A DNA stretch of 64,000 nt from JBNKFV01 sp050289485. GTDB taxonomy: Bacteria; Pseudomonadota; Gammaproteobacteria; Pseudomonadales; Cellvibrionaceae. How positions within the stretch are numbered: position 1 is the stretch's first letter; each line of letters begins with the position of its first letter. The stretch spans positions 1 to 64,000 of the forward strand of contig JBNKFV010000023.1 in the NCBI GenBank assembly GCA_050289485.1. The letters are read 5' to 3'. Below the pieces are notes generated by a model that saw only the letters and a list, made by a program, of their open reading frames with translations, did not search any database and was not told the origin of the DNA. The translations under genes were made by a program, and so were the position numbers. Below, one piece after another: positions 26,907-34,951 of this stretch.

Positions 26907-27068
26907 ATGAAAAAACTTTTATTACTACCAATCCTGTTCGCACTTGTTACCGCCTGCTCACCCGAAGTAGGTAGCGAAAAATGGTGCGCCGCCTTAAAAG
27001 AAAAACCCAAAGGTGACTGGACAGCCAACGAAGCCAGTGATTTTGCCAAGCACTGTGTTTTTAAATAA
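26907..27068 (+). CDS. Small DUF3012-type lipoprotein
   Basis: A 53-residue protein: a signal peptide with lipobox (LFALVTAC, cysteine 17) and a mature part with GSEKWCAALKEKPKGDWTA and NEASDFAKHC. The two cysteines and WCxxL/KPKGDWT pattern match DUF3012. It starts 20 bp after the DUF799 gene with a purine-rich site (aagagag). It is probably the last member of the lipoprotein cassette. Confidence 0.85.
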   Translation: MKKLLLLPILFALVTACSPEVGSEKWCAALKEKPKGDWTANEASDFAKHCVFK

Positions 27069-27245
27069 CTTGGCAGACAAAAATTAGCTTTAAGCTGATA
27101 TTGTTCCCTGATAAAGAATTATGTGGTGTGAAGCGCGTGTCGAATTGGATATAAAATTCACGCAAAATGATAGGTGTAGTAATTTTGATATGGGGTGTGC
27201 GCTTATTATTTAAATGCTGTGTAGTCTAAAACTAAGGAGAGAAAA

Positions 27246-27601
27246 ATGAAATTAGTAAAGTTTACTTTTATTTTGGTTGTATGCTCATATCTCTGAGGGT
27301 GTGCTTCGGGGGCCAAAATGGAGAACATGGTCTTTCAAGGTGATAAAAAAGACTACTCTAATGAAGTAAGAGAAAATATAGGGCTTAGGGATGTTTCTGG
27401 CGGCAAAAAACTAACCCAGCGTGGACATCCGAAATTGATAATGCGTCATTCTCTGGTGCGGTAAAAGAGAGCCTCAAATCTCAGGGGCTTTATTCAGATA
27501 GTGGTAAATATCGATTGGAGGTAAAGATGCTTAAGGTCGACCAGCCGCTATTTGGTCTGGATCAGGAACTAAGCTGGCCAGTAGAAACATGGTTATACTA
27601 A
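27246..27601 (+). pseudogene. Broken lipoprotein gene (internal stop and frameshift)
   Basis: A good Shine-Dalgarno (aaggagag) precedes ATG and a signal peptide, MKLVKFTFILVVCSYL. TGA (27294-27296) then interrupts the frame exactly before the lipobox (stop, GCASGAKM). The frame resumes to VSGGKK, where a run of six A (27415-27420) causes a frame shift. From there another frame reads NPAWTSEIDNASFSGA, then LKSQGLYSDSGKYRLEV and DQPLFGLDQE, before a stop. This pattern fits a periplasmic lipoprotein family. The end looks truncated. At least two disabling changes make a pseudogene more likely than a sequencing error. Confidence 0.8.
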
Positions 27602-27648
27602 ATAAAGCGGTGATTTTTTAACAAATACCTGTCTCAATAGATGTAGGC

Positions 27649-27677
27649 CCACCTATCTACTCAAGGCAGATAGGTGG
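27649..27677. terminator. Hairpin between two broken genes
   Basis: ccacctatct (27649-27658) and agataggtgg (27668-27677) form a perfect 10-bp stem with a 9-nt loop, between the convergent lipoprotein and tautomerase remnants. No T run is present on either strand, so the terminator role is uncertain. Confidence 0.45.
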
Positions 27678-27691
27678 CCGCAATAGGTAGG

Positions 27692-27921
27692 CTAAGCCGC
27701 AGGCTGCTCGCCCCGCTGTAGGGCATGCACATCGGCTGCGGTTAGGGTTTGGCCGCCGATGCCGAATTCACCTTCTTTTACATCTTCAATATATACCCAG
27801 GTGACCCCACGCCTATTTTTGCCTTCGATCGATACCATGGTTTGGGTCACTTTTTGATAATCAGTTGCTTTGCTTCTTTGGGGAATACATTTTCGATTAC
27901 TTTGATATTTACGATTGGCAT
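27692..27921 (-). pseudogene. 4-oxalocrotonate tautomerase-like gene with a frameshift
   Basis: On the minus strand ATG at 27921 gives MPIVNIKVIENVFPKEAKQL, with the catalytic Pro-1 of the tautomerase superfamily. It then meets TGA after IIKK. One base later the frame continues as VTQTMVSIEGKNRRGV, then TWVYIEDVKEGEFGIGGQTL up to the stop at 27692. One missing base near 27848-27856 (next to a five-T run) explains the break. The rest is fully conserved, so this is either a recent pseudogene or a sequencing error. Confidence 0.82.
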
Positions 27922-28240
27922 GATGTTTTCCTCGTCAGTAGTTGGTTTTTTAGGTGTCGAGCAATGTTGCCTCGATGTGTGTAGATTACTGACGAAGGGT
28001 GCTGAAAAATACTGCCGGTTCTGTAGTATCTAGCTAAGTAAAGTGTGGTAACCAATTACTAATAATATACTCAACATCCCTAGCTCGGACCCATCATGAA
28101 ATAAGGACAGTTCTGCCCCATTGTGAAAACATCTGAGCTGGTGGGGATAAAACATTCACCCGTATATACAGGTGTAGCTGGCCGACAGTGTGTTTGCTGA
28201 ATTGGCACCAGCGCGCCAGAGGGCTGATTCAGGGCTATCA

Positions 28241-28254
28241 TTGATAGAGGTCAA
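28241..28254 (+). promoter_or_regulatory. FNR/ANR-like box upstream of the phosphorylase operon
   Basis: ttgatagaggtcaa matches the FNR/ANR consensus TTGAT-N4-ATCAA with one mismatch. It lies 88 bp before the AMP/thymidine phosphorylase start, within the 421-bp gap after the tautomerase remnant. A weak -10-like taccct begins about 29 bp from the box centre, as expected for a class II FNR promoter. No gene is seen in this gap. Confidence 0.55.
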
Positions 28255-28342
28255 GTGGGTTGCTGGCCTTCAGGCCTACCCTAACTGGCCCTAGTTAAAA
28301 TACGGTTTTACGAACATAAATACAGGTGACCACACGGGTGAA

Positions 28343-29902
28343 ATGGTACGTGTAATGACAATGAATCTACCGCCCCCTCTCAATCCCTCTAATGCTATAT
28401 CAACCGGCGGCCTTGCCATTGTGGATATGGGCATTGATACCCACTTCGAACCTATCGTGTATATGCGCCGGGATTGCCATATCTGCCGGGCGGAAGGTTT
28501 CAGAGCCAGCACCAGAGTGGCCTTGCAGCACGGCCACCGTATCTTGATTGCCACTTTGAATGTGGTGGACGAAAGCGTGCTGCCACCTGGCAAGGTGGGG
28601 TTGTCCAAGATTGCGATGATGCGCTTGGGCGTTGTGCAAAATGATGTGGTGCTGATATCCCATTCGCCGGTGGTGGATTCTCTTCGTGCGGTAAGAAAGA
28701 AGATTTTCGGGCATAAACTCAAAGAAGAAGAAATCAACAATATCATTACCGACATCAGTGCCCACCTTTACAGCGATGTTGAAATCGCCAGCTTTCTCAC
28801 CGCTTGTGCGGGCAGTCGCCTGGATATAGACGAAATTATTGACCTGACCGATGCCATGGTGAACTGCGGTAAACGACTGCAATGGCCCGGGAAGCAGAAG
28901 ATACTCGATAAACACTGTATCGGTGGGCTACCGGGTAACCGCACGACGCCGTTGGTAGTGGCGATTGTGAGCGCTGCCGGGCTGGTGATTCCCAAAACCT
29001 CTTCGCGGGCTATCACCTCACCGGCGGGCACTGCCGATACGGTTGAGGTGCTCACTAATGTTGATTTGAGCCTGGCAGAGATTCAAACAGTCGTGGCAAC
29101 CACTAACGCCTGCCTCGCCTGGGGGGGGGCGGTGAACCTTAGCCCTGCGGATGACTTGCTGATTCGCATAGAACGGTCGCTGGATATCGACGGTGAAGGG
29201 CAGTTGATAGCCTCGGTATTGTCAAAAAAGATTGCCGCCGGAGCTACCCATGTGGTGATCGATATTCCGGTGGGAGCCACCGCCAAAGTACGTACGCAAA
29301 AAGAAGCGAATCGGCTTGCCTCGCTCTTCACTCAGGTGGGGGCTGCCTGCGGTATTCAGGTACGGTGCCTTATTACCGATGGTAGCCAACCGGTTGGTTG
29401 GGGTATCGGGCCAGTTGAAGAGGCGCGCGATGTGCTGGCGGTGTTGCAAGGTAGCGACGACGCACCAGAAGACTTGCGGGCCAGGGCGCTGTTCATATCT
29501 GCTCAGCTTTTCTCTCTGGCCGGTAACGAGGATGTTGGTCGCGGTTACCAATTGGCTGAAGAGTTGCTAAACAGTGGCCAAGCTTGGGAGCAATTTAAGC
29601 GGATTATGCAGGCCCAGGGCGGTAGCAAGGTGCTGCCCGTGGCGGCGGTTAGCCATGTGGAAGAGGCATCCCGCAGAGGTACAATTACCGCCATCGACAA
29701 CCGCGAGCTGGCGCGGCTGGCGAAGTTGGCTGGGGCACCCTCAATACCGGAAGCCGGGTTGCGCCTGCATGTACGTGTTGGCGACAGGGTTGCGCGTGGT
29801 GATCCTATGTTCACGCTGTTCAGTGGCACAGAGGGCGAGCGTGACTATGCCCTCGACTACTATCAACAGTTTCCCGTGTTTACGATTGAGGAGGCCCCAT
29901 GA
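28343..29902 (+). CDS. Thymidine phosphorylase family protein, AMP phosphorylase-like
   Basis: 519 residues, longer than classical DeoA (about 440), because of an N-terminal extension of about 90 residues with RRDCHICRAEGF. The phosphorylase core has LDKHCIGGLPGNRTTPL at residues 188-204. The GG-PGN form resembles archaeal AMP phosphorylases, not the GGVGDK of true thymidine phosphorylases. Later motifs are SSRAITSPAGTADTVEVL and a pyrimidine-phosphorylase C-domain. The expected reaction is phosphorolysis of a nucleoside or nucleotide, possibly AMP to adenine and ribose 1,5-bisphosphate. Its stop overlaps the PRPP synthetase start by 4 nt. The exact substrate is inferred only. Confidence 0.85.
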   Translation: MVRVMTMNLPPPLNPSNAISTGGLAIVDMGIDTHFEPIVYMRRDCHICRAEGFRASTRVALQHGHRILIATLNVVDESVLPPGKVGLSKIAMMRLGVVQNDVVLISHSPVVDSLRAVRKKIFGHKLKEEEINNIITDISAHLYSDVEIASFLTACAGSRLDIDEIIDLTDAMVNCGKRLQWPGKQKILDKHCIGGLPGNRTTPLVVAIVSAAGLVIPKTSSRAITSPAGTADTVEVLTNVDLSLAEIQTVVATTNACLAWGGAVNLSPADDLLIRIERSLDIDGEGQLIASVLSKKIAAGATHVVIDIPVGATAKVRTQKEANRLASLFTQVGAACGIQVRCLITDGSQPVGWGIGPVEEARDVLAVLQGSDDAPEDLRARALFISAQLFSLAGNEDVGRGYQLAEELLNSGQAWEQFKRIMQAQGGSKVLPVAAVSHVEEASRRGTITAIDNRELARLAKLAGAPSIPEAGLRLHVRVGDRVARGDPMFTLFSGTEGERDYALDYYQQFPVFTIEEAP

Positions 29903-30798
29903 CGCAAGATGGAGGTCTTGCTGCCCCGCTGGTGTTTGCCTTGGCTCCGCATCCTGTGCATGAACCATTAACCCAGGCGGTACAGGGCGAGATTGGCACG
30001 TTTGTGACACGGCTGTTCCCCGATGGTGAATCGTTTTTACAGATCACCTCAGAGGTTGCCGGTCGGCCCTGCGTCGTGATTGCTGATTTGTCCCACCCCA
30101 ATGGCAAGTACCTGCCGTTGTTGTTTCTGCTGGAAACGCTGCGAGAACTTGGGGCTACCAGTGTAGGGTTGCTGGCACCTTATCTAAGTTACATGCGTCA
30201 GGATTGTCGTTTTCACCCAGGCGAGGCACTAACCTCGCGTATTTTTGCCGCGTCGCTTTCGCAGCATATCGACTGGCTGGTTACGGTAGACCCCCATCTT
30301 CATCGTTACCATGCATTGGATGAGATTTACACCGTGCCTACGGCAGTGGTGCAGGGCGCGCCAGTGTTAGCAGAGTGGCTAAAAGCCAAGCGCAACCTGT
30401 TGCTGGTGGGGCCGGATGCAGAAAGTCAGCAATGGGTGGAACGCATAGCCGAGTATAGTGGCCACCCGTTTGTGGTTGGCAGCAAGGAGCGCCTCGGTGA
30501 CCGGCAAGTTAAGGTGACCTTGCCGGCGCTCGATTACAAAGACCGAAGCCCGGTGATTATCGACGATGTGATCTCCAGTGGGCATACCGTGCTGGAATGT
30601 GTGAAGGCACTGAAAAAGTCGGGTATGAAGCATATTCAGTGCGCCGCGGTACATGGCATTTTTGCCAACGATATCGACGAGCAACTGCTGGCCGCCGGCA
30701 TCGATTGTCTGATTACCACCAATACTATTCCCCATCGTTCCAATGCGGTTGATATCGCTGGTCAATTAGTTGGCCCAGTGTTGTCGTTCCTGAAATAA
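29899..30798 (+). CDS. Ribose-phosphate pyrophosphokinase family protein (PRPP synthetase)
   Basis: 299 residues, slightly short for Prs (about 315). It has GEIGTFVTRLFPDGESFLQI, LLAPYLSYMRQDCRFHPGEA, TVDPHLHRYHAL and the PRPP loop SPVIIDDVISSGHTVLE (VIIDDVISSG). It should form PRPP from ribose 5-phosphate and ATP, or work on phosphorolysis products of the coupled upstream enzyme. It overlaps that gene by ATGA. A divergent paralogue of the housekeeping prs is likely. The role of the pair in nucleotide salvage is inferred. Confidence 0.87.
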   Translation: MTQDGGLAAPLVFALAPHPVHEPLTQAVQGEIGTFVTRLFPDGESFLQITSEVAGRPCVVIADLSHPNGKYLPLLFLLETLRELGATSVGLLAPYLSYMRQDCRFHPGEALTSRIFAASLSQHIDWLVTVDPHLHRYHALDEIYTVPTAVVQGAPVLAEWLKAKRNLLLVGPDAESQQWVERIAEYSGHPFVVGSKERLGDRQVKVTLPALDYKDRSPVIIDDVISSGHTVLECVKALKKSGMKHIQCAAVHGIFANDIDEQLLAAGIDCLITTNTIPHRSNAVDIAGQLVGPVLSFLK

Positions 30799-30812
30799 GT
30801 CGAGGTGAGCTT

Positions 30813-32168
30813 ATGAGAATTACCCTGCTTGGCGGTACCGAAACGGTAACGGGCTCTAAATTTTTACTGGAAACTGACACCACCAAGGTGTTGATCGACT
30901 GCGGCTTGTTTCAGGGCTATAAATGGTTACGCGAACGAAACTGGCAAACCCCGCCTTTCGACATCGATTCGCTGGACGCCGTGGTATTAACCCACGCGCA
31001 TCTGGATCATTCCGGGTATATCCCGGTGTTGTACAAACACGGTTACCGCCGCCCGGTTTATACCCACCATGCCACCAAAGCGCTGTGCGACATTCTACTG
31101 CCCGACAGTGGTCACATTCAGGAGGAGGATGCCAAGTATTTTGGCAAACATAAACTGAGTCGCCACGCCCACCCAGAACCCTTGTACGACCAGATGACGG
31201 CCGAACACAGCATGACCTTGTTTGAGGGCGTGAACTTTGGTGAGAGCTTCGGGGTGGGCGACATTCGATTCCACCTGCAACCGGCCGGTCACATTCTCGG
31301 GGCGGCCAGCATTATTGTGGAGTGCGAAGGCAAAACCGTGGGATTTTCTGGTGATGTGGGAAGGCCTGATGATCTGTTGACCTATCCACCGCAACCGCTG
31401 CCAGCAGTGGATATGCTGTTTTTGGAGTCTACCTACGGTAATCGCCGCCATGAGGAGCAGAATCCGGCGGAGCGCCTGAAAGATGTGGTTAACGACACGG
31501 TGCGTAATGGTGGGGTGCTGTTGATACCCTCATTTGCAGTGGGGCGCGCGCAGGCCTTGCAGCATTTGTTGGCGAGCCTGATGGCAGCGGGTGATATTCC
31601 CCGTCTACCGGTTTATCTCGACAGCCCTATGGCGATTGATGTGTCGGAAATTTTTTGTCGTTTCAGTGACATTCATCGATTGAGCCGTGAGCAGTGCCAC
31701 CTGATGTGTGAGAGTATTACCTATACCCGCCAGGTGGACGAATCCAAGGCGCTGGCCGGGCAGACCTTTCCCCACATCATCATTGCCGGTAGTGGCATGG
31801 CAACGGGGGGGCGCATTCTGCACCATTTTATGCGTTTGCTGGGTAATCCAAGAACGACAGTGCTTTTCACTGGCTATCAGGCTGGGGGTACGCGCGGGGC
31901 CAAAATGCTCGCCGGGGCCGAGTCGGTCAAGATCTTTGGCAGTTGGATTCCGCTGCGCGCCAAGGTTGAGATGATTGATGGCTTGTCTGCCCATGCCGAT
32001 TACGTTGAAATGCACCAATGGTTGAGTGAATCCGAATTGAAACCCTCAACCCAGATCCAATTAATTCACGGTGACCCGGACGCACTGGAAGGGCAGCGCA
32101 TCTATTTGCAAGAGCACACGCCTTATACAATCCACGTGCCCGACTACCGATCTATCTTGCGGCTTTAA
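30813..32168 (+). CDS. MBL-fold beta-CASP hydrolase (RNA-processing exonuclease-like)
   Basis: 451 residues. The metallo-beta-lactamase signature HAHLDH (residues 61-66) follows LDAVVLT. GHILGAASI and FSGDVGRPDDLL carry further metal ligands. The beta-CASP insert has ESTYGNRRHE, PSFAVGRAQAL, YLDSPMA and IAGSGMATGGRILHH. The C-terminal motif is GLSAHADY. This is the CPSF73/YsH1-like family of bacterial proteins that cut RNA. It lies 14 bp after the PRPP synthetase gene. RNA turnover feeding the upstream phosphorylase is plausible but inferred. Confidence 0.9.
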   Translation: MRITLLGGTETVTGSKFLLETDTTKVLIDCGLFQGYKWLRERNWQTPPFDIDSLDAVVLTHAHLDHSGYIPVLYKHGYRRPVYTHHATKALCDILLPDSGHIQEEDAKYFGKHKLSRHAHPEPLYDQMTAEHSMTLFEGVNFGESFGVGDIRFHLQPAGHILGAASIIVECEGKTVGFSGDVGRPDDLLTYPPQPLPAVDMLFLESTYGNRRHEEQNPAERLKDVVNDTVRNGGVLLIPSFAVGRAQALQHLLASLMAAGDIPRLPVYLDSPMAIDVSEIFCRFSDIHRLSREQCHLMCESITYTRQVDESKALAGQTFPHIIIAGSGMATGGRILHHFMRLLGNPRTTVLFTGYQAGGTRGAKMLAGAESVKIFGSWIPLRAKVEMIDGLSAHADYVEMHQWLSESELKPSTQIQLIHGDPDALEGQRIYLQEHTPYTIHVPDYRSILRL

Positions 32169-32210
32169 GCCTAAGCCGAGTCATTCACGTTCATGTAAAC
32201 GGGCCTTAAC

Positions 32211-34052
32211 ATGGAAAAAAAACACCAACTCAATCTTTGGTACGTGCTGATTGCGGTGTGGTTGGTTATCACCTTGCAAGGCTTTTGGGGGCACCGGGCC
32301 AGCCTGGCCACACTGAGCTACAGCCAGTTTGAAAAATATCTGGAGCAAGGCGAACTGAAAGATATTACCGTGGGTGAGCAGACCATTCGCGGTACTTTCA
32401 AGAGCCCGATTGATGGCAAGGACCATTTTGTTACTCCGCGCATGGATGTGGACCTCGCCGAAAAATTATCCGGGCACGATGTTGATTACACCGCGGTGGT
32501 ATCTGGTGGCCCTGTTGACACGTTGCTGTCCTGGTTTGCGCCTGCCTTTATATTTTTTGCAATCTGGTTTTTTCTGTTTCGAAAATTTGCCGACAAACAG
32601 GGCATGGGCGGCATGATGACCATAGGCAAAAGCAAAGCCAAAGTATTGGTCGAAAAAGAAACCGGTGTAACCTTTGCCGACGTGGCTGGTGTCGACGAGG
32701 CCAAGGCAGAGCTGATTGAGGTGGTGCAGTTTTTGAAAGAGCCTAAGCGCTATAGCCGGTTGGGTGCACACATTCCCAAAGGGCTATTGCTGGTAGGGCC
32801 GCCGGGTACGGGTAAAACGCTCATTGCTCGTGCGGTAGCTGGCGAAGCGGGGGTGCCGTTTTTTTCCATCAGTGGTTCTGAATTTATTGAAATGTTTGTC
32901 GGCGTGGGCGCCGCCCGGGTGAGAGACCTGTTTGAGCAGGCTAAACAGCAGGCGCCGGCGATTATATTTATCGACGAACTGGACGCATTGGGTCGTGTGC
33001 GTGGCATTGGGCCGGCATCGGGCGGGCATGATGAGCGCGAACAAACACTCAACCAGCTGTTGACGGAGTTGGATGGTTTTAACCCTAGCGAAGGGGTGAT
33101 TATCCTGGCAGCCACCAACCGGCCGGAGATTCTGGATCCGGCGTTGTTGCGGGCGGGGCGGTTTGATCGCCAAGTACTGGTAGATCGCCCCGACAAGGTA
33201 GGGCGGGTGGCCATTTTGGCTGTGCATACCAAAAAAATTATGCTCGACGACACCGTCGAACTGGAAACCATTGCCTCGTTAACCACCGGTTTTAGCGGTG
33301 CCGACCTGGCGAACCTGGTGAACGAGGCCGCTTTATTGGCAACGCGCAGAAATGCAGAGCGGGTTACTGAAGAGGATTTTATTAGCGCTATCGAAAGAAT
33401 TGTTGCCGGGCTTGAGAAGAAAAACAAACTGATCAACCCGCGAGAAAAAGCCGTGGTGGCGCATCATGAAATCGGCCATGCGTTAGTGGCCATGGCGTTA
33501 ACACCTGAGCAGGCGGTGCAAAAGGTATCGGTGATTCCTCGCGGTATCAGTGCGTTGGGCTACACCATACAGCGACCCACCGACGATCGGTTTCTGATGA
33601 GCCAGAAAGACCTGCAAAACCGTATTGCCGTGCTGTTGGCTGGGCGTGCCGCCGAAGCGCTGATTTTTCATGAGATTACCACGGGTGCCGCCGACGACCT
33701 GGTGAAAGCCACTGATATTGCTAGAGACATGGCGACACGCTTTGGTATGTCTGGCGATATTGGCATGCTCGCGCTTGAGGCACCGCGTTCGCCGTTTCTC
33801 GATAACCGCTATGGGGATGAAACCTTAACCTGGGGGCCAGATATGGCTCAGCGTATTTCCAAAGCCATCAGCGGTTTTCTTGATGACGGCTTTGCTTTGG
33901 CAACGGCAATCCTCACTAACAACCAGGCGTTGTTAAGAGACTCGGCAACCTTGCTACTCGCCGAAGAGACGCTGAACCAACACCAGCTGGCCGGCATAAA
34001 AGACAAGATTCAATTGCCCGACGAGGTCGCGCCGGTTTGCACCGATGGATAA
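32211..34052 (+). CDS. FtsH-like AAA+ zinc metalloprotease (second copy type)
   Basis: 613 residues. Two N-terminal membrane helices (about 8-24 and 105-124, the second VDTLLSWFAPAFIFFAIWFF) flank a short periplasmic domain. The AAA domain has Walker A GPPGTGKT (196-203), Walker B IIFIDELDAL (251-260) and SRH TNRPEILDPALLRAGRFDR. The M41 zinc site is HEIGH (418-422). The C-terminus is shorter than housekeeping FtsH, and the gene is not near rlmE/folP, so this is probably a paralogue. It is the last gene of the phosphorylase operon and ends 10 bp from the convergent atpG. It may control quality of the N-ATPase membrane sector. Confidence 0.9.
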   Translation: MEKKHQLNLWYVLIAVWLVITLQGFWGHRASLATLSYSQFEKYLEQGELKDITVGEQTIRGTFKSPIDGKDHFVTPRMDVDLAEKLSGHDVDYTAVVSGGPVDTLLSWFAPAFIFFAIWFFLFRKFADKQGMGGMMTIGKSKAKVLVEKETGVTFADVAGVDEAKAELIEVVQFLKEPKRYSRLGAHIPKGLLLVGPPGTGKTLIARAVAGEAGVPFFSISGSEFIEMFVGVGAARVRDLFEQAKQQAPAIIFIDELDALGRVRGIGPASGGHDEREQTLNQLLTELDGFNPSEGVIILAATNRPEILDPALLRAGRFDRQVLVDRPDKVGRVAILAVHTKKIMLDDTVELETIASLTTGFSGADLANLVNEAALLATRRNAERVTEEDFISAIERIVAGLEKKNKLINPREKAVVAHHEIGHALVAMALTPEQAVQKVSVIPRGISALGYTIQRPTDDRFLMSQKDLQNRIAVLLAGRAAEALIFHEITTGAADDLVKATDIARDMATRFGMSGDIGMLALEAPRSPFLDNRYGDETLTWGPDMAQRISKAISGFLDDGFALATAILTNNQALLRDSATLLLAEETLNQHQLAGIKDKIQLPDEVAPVCTDG

Positions 34053-34062
34053 AAACGCGGCC

Positions 34063-34947
34063 CTAGTCAGGTTCATTGATGGTGGCAAACCCGGACACCA
34101 CATCCAGGAGTTCTGCGGTAATGGCATTTTGTCTGGCATGCCGGTAGTTCAGAGTGACTTCGTCGCGGTGTTCATCAAGATTGCGCTGCGCCGCCTGCAT
34201 AGCAGCCAGACGCCCCGCATGTTCGCTAGCCTGAGATTCGGCGCAGGCGCGAAACAGGGTAACAAACAGGTATTGGTGCAGCAGCTGCCGGAACAGCTGT
34301 GTGGGTTCCATGGTGAACGTGGGCAGACTGCGTGAGGGCCAGGCTTGTTTATCCAGTTGTCGCAAACGGGCAAGGTTAACCGGTAGCAACTCTACCGCCG
34401 TGGGTATGTAGGCCCGGCTGCGCGAGTGGCGATTGTAAAACAGATAGACGCGACCGACCCCGTGCTTATGGCGCCAGTCATCGATGGCGAGCAGTATGCG
34501 TTGCGCTGTTGCCGTGATCTGCCCGGCGGAACCGGGGGTTGGGTAGGTCGCCTCCAGGGTCTGGCCCTCTTGTTCCAGGCTTGCCGCCACGCGGCCGCCG
34601 ATGGCGAGCAACCGGTGTTGATCTGTGCCCTGGGTTAGGGTGCCGAGCTGTTCTAACGCATAGTGGCTGATGTCTTCATTAAAACGACCACAGAGCCCAT
34701 GATCAGAACCAAACACAACGGCCGCAGGTGGGCACGACGCATCAGTGTCATGATTAGGTGGCGAGGGCAGTTCTCGCAGTACCACATAAAGCCCGCGCTC
34801 CACGGTTTGGTAGTAGCTGGCGAGAGAGTCAGCGGCCTGTTCATACTGGTGGATACTGGCTGCCGACAACACTTTCATGGTTTTGACGATACCGCGCAGC
34901 TGCTCGAGGCTTTCCCGTTGTCTTTGCAGTTGCTCAAGGGTTTCCAT
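34063..34947 (-). CDS. atpG: N-ATPase subunit gamma
   Basis: About 294 residues from the ATG at 34947, 4 bp after the alpha stop. It begins METLEQLQRQRESLEQLRGIVKTMK, the N-terminal helix of gamma. It has AAVVFGSDHGLCGRFNEDI, the Rossmann-like segment of the family, and a C-terminal helix with RHARQNAITAELLDVVSGF. This is the rotating shaft of the alternative F1 sector. It is divergent from housekeeping gamma but complete, and is the last gene of the operon. Confidence 0.93.
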   Translation of the reverse strand: METLEQLQRQRESLEQLRGIVKTMKVLSAASIHQYEQAADSLASYYQTVERGLYVVLRELPSPPNHDTDASCPPAAVVFGSDHGLCGRFNEDISHYALEQLGTLTQGTDQHRLLAIGGRVAASLEQEGQTLEATYPTPGSAGQITATAQRILLAIDDWRHKHGVGRVYLFYNRHSRSRAYIPTAVELLPVNLARLRQLDKQAWPSRSLPTFTMEPTQLFRQLLHQYLFVTLFRACAESQASEHAGRLAAMQAAQRNLDEHRDEVTLNYRHARQNAITAELLDVVSGFATINEPD

Positions 34948-34951
34948 GGCC

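Noticed and set aside
27749..28033. 94-codon plus-strand frame
   Set aside because: It lies over the tautomerase remnant, which explains the sequence better on the minus strand.
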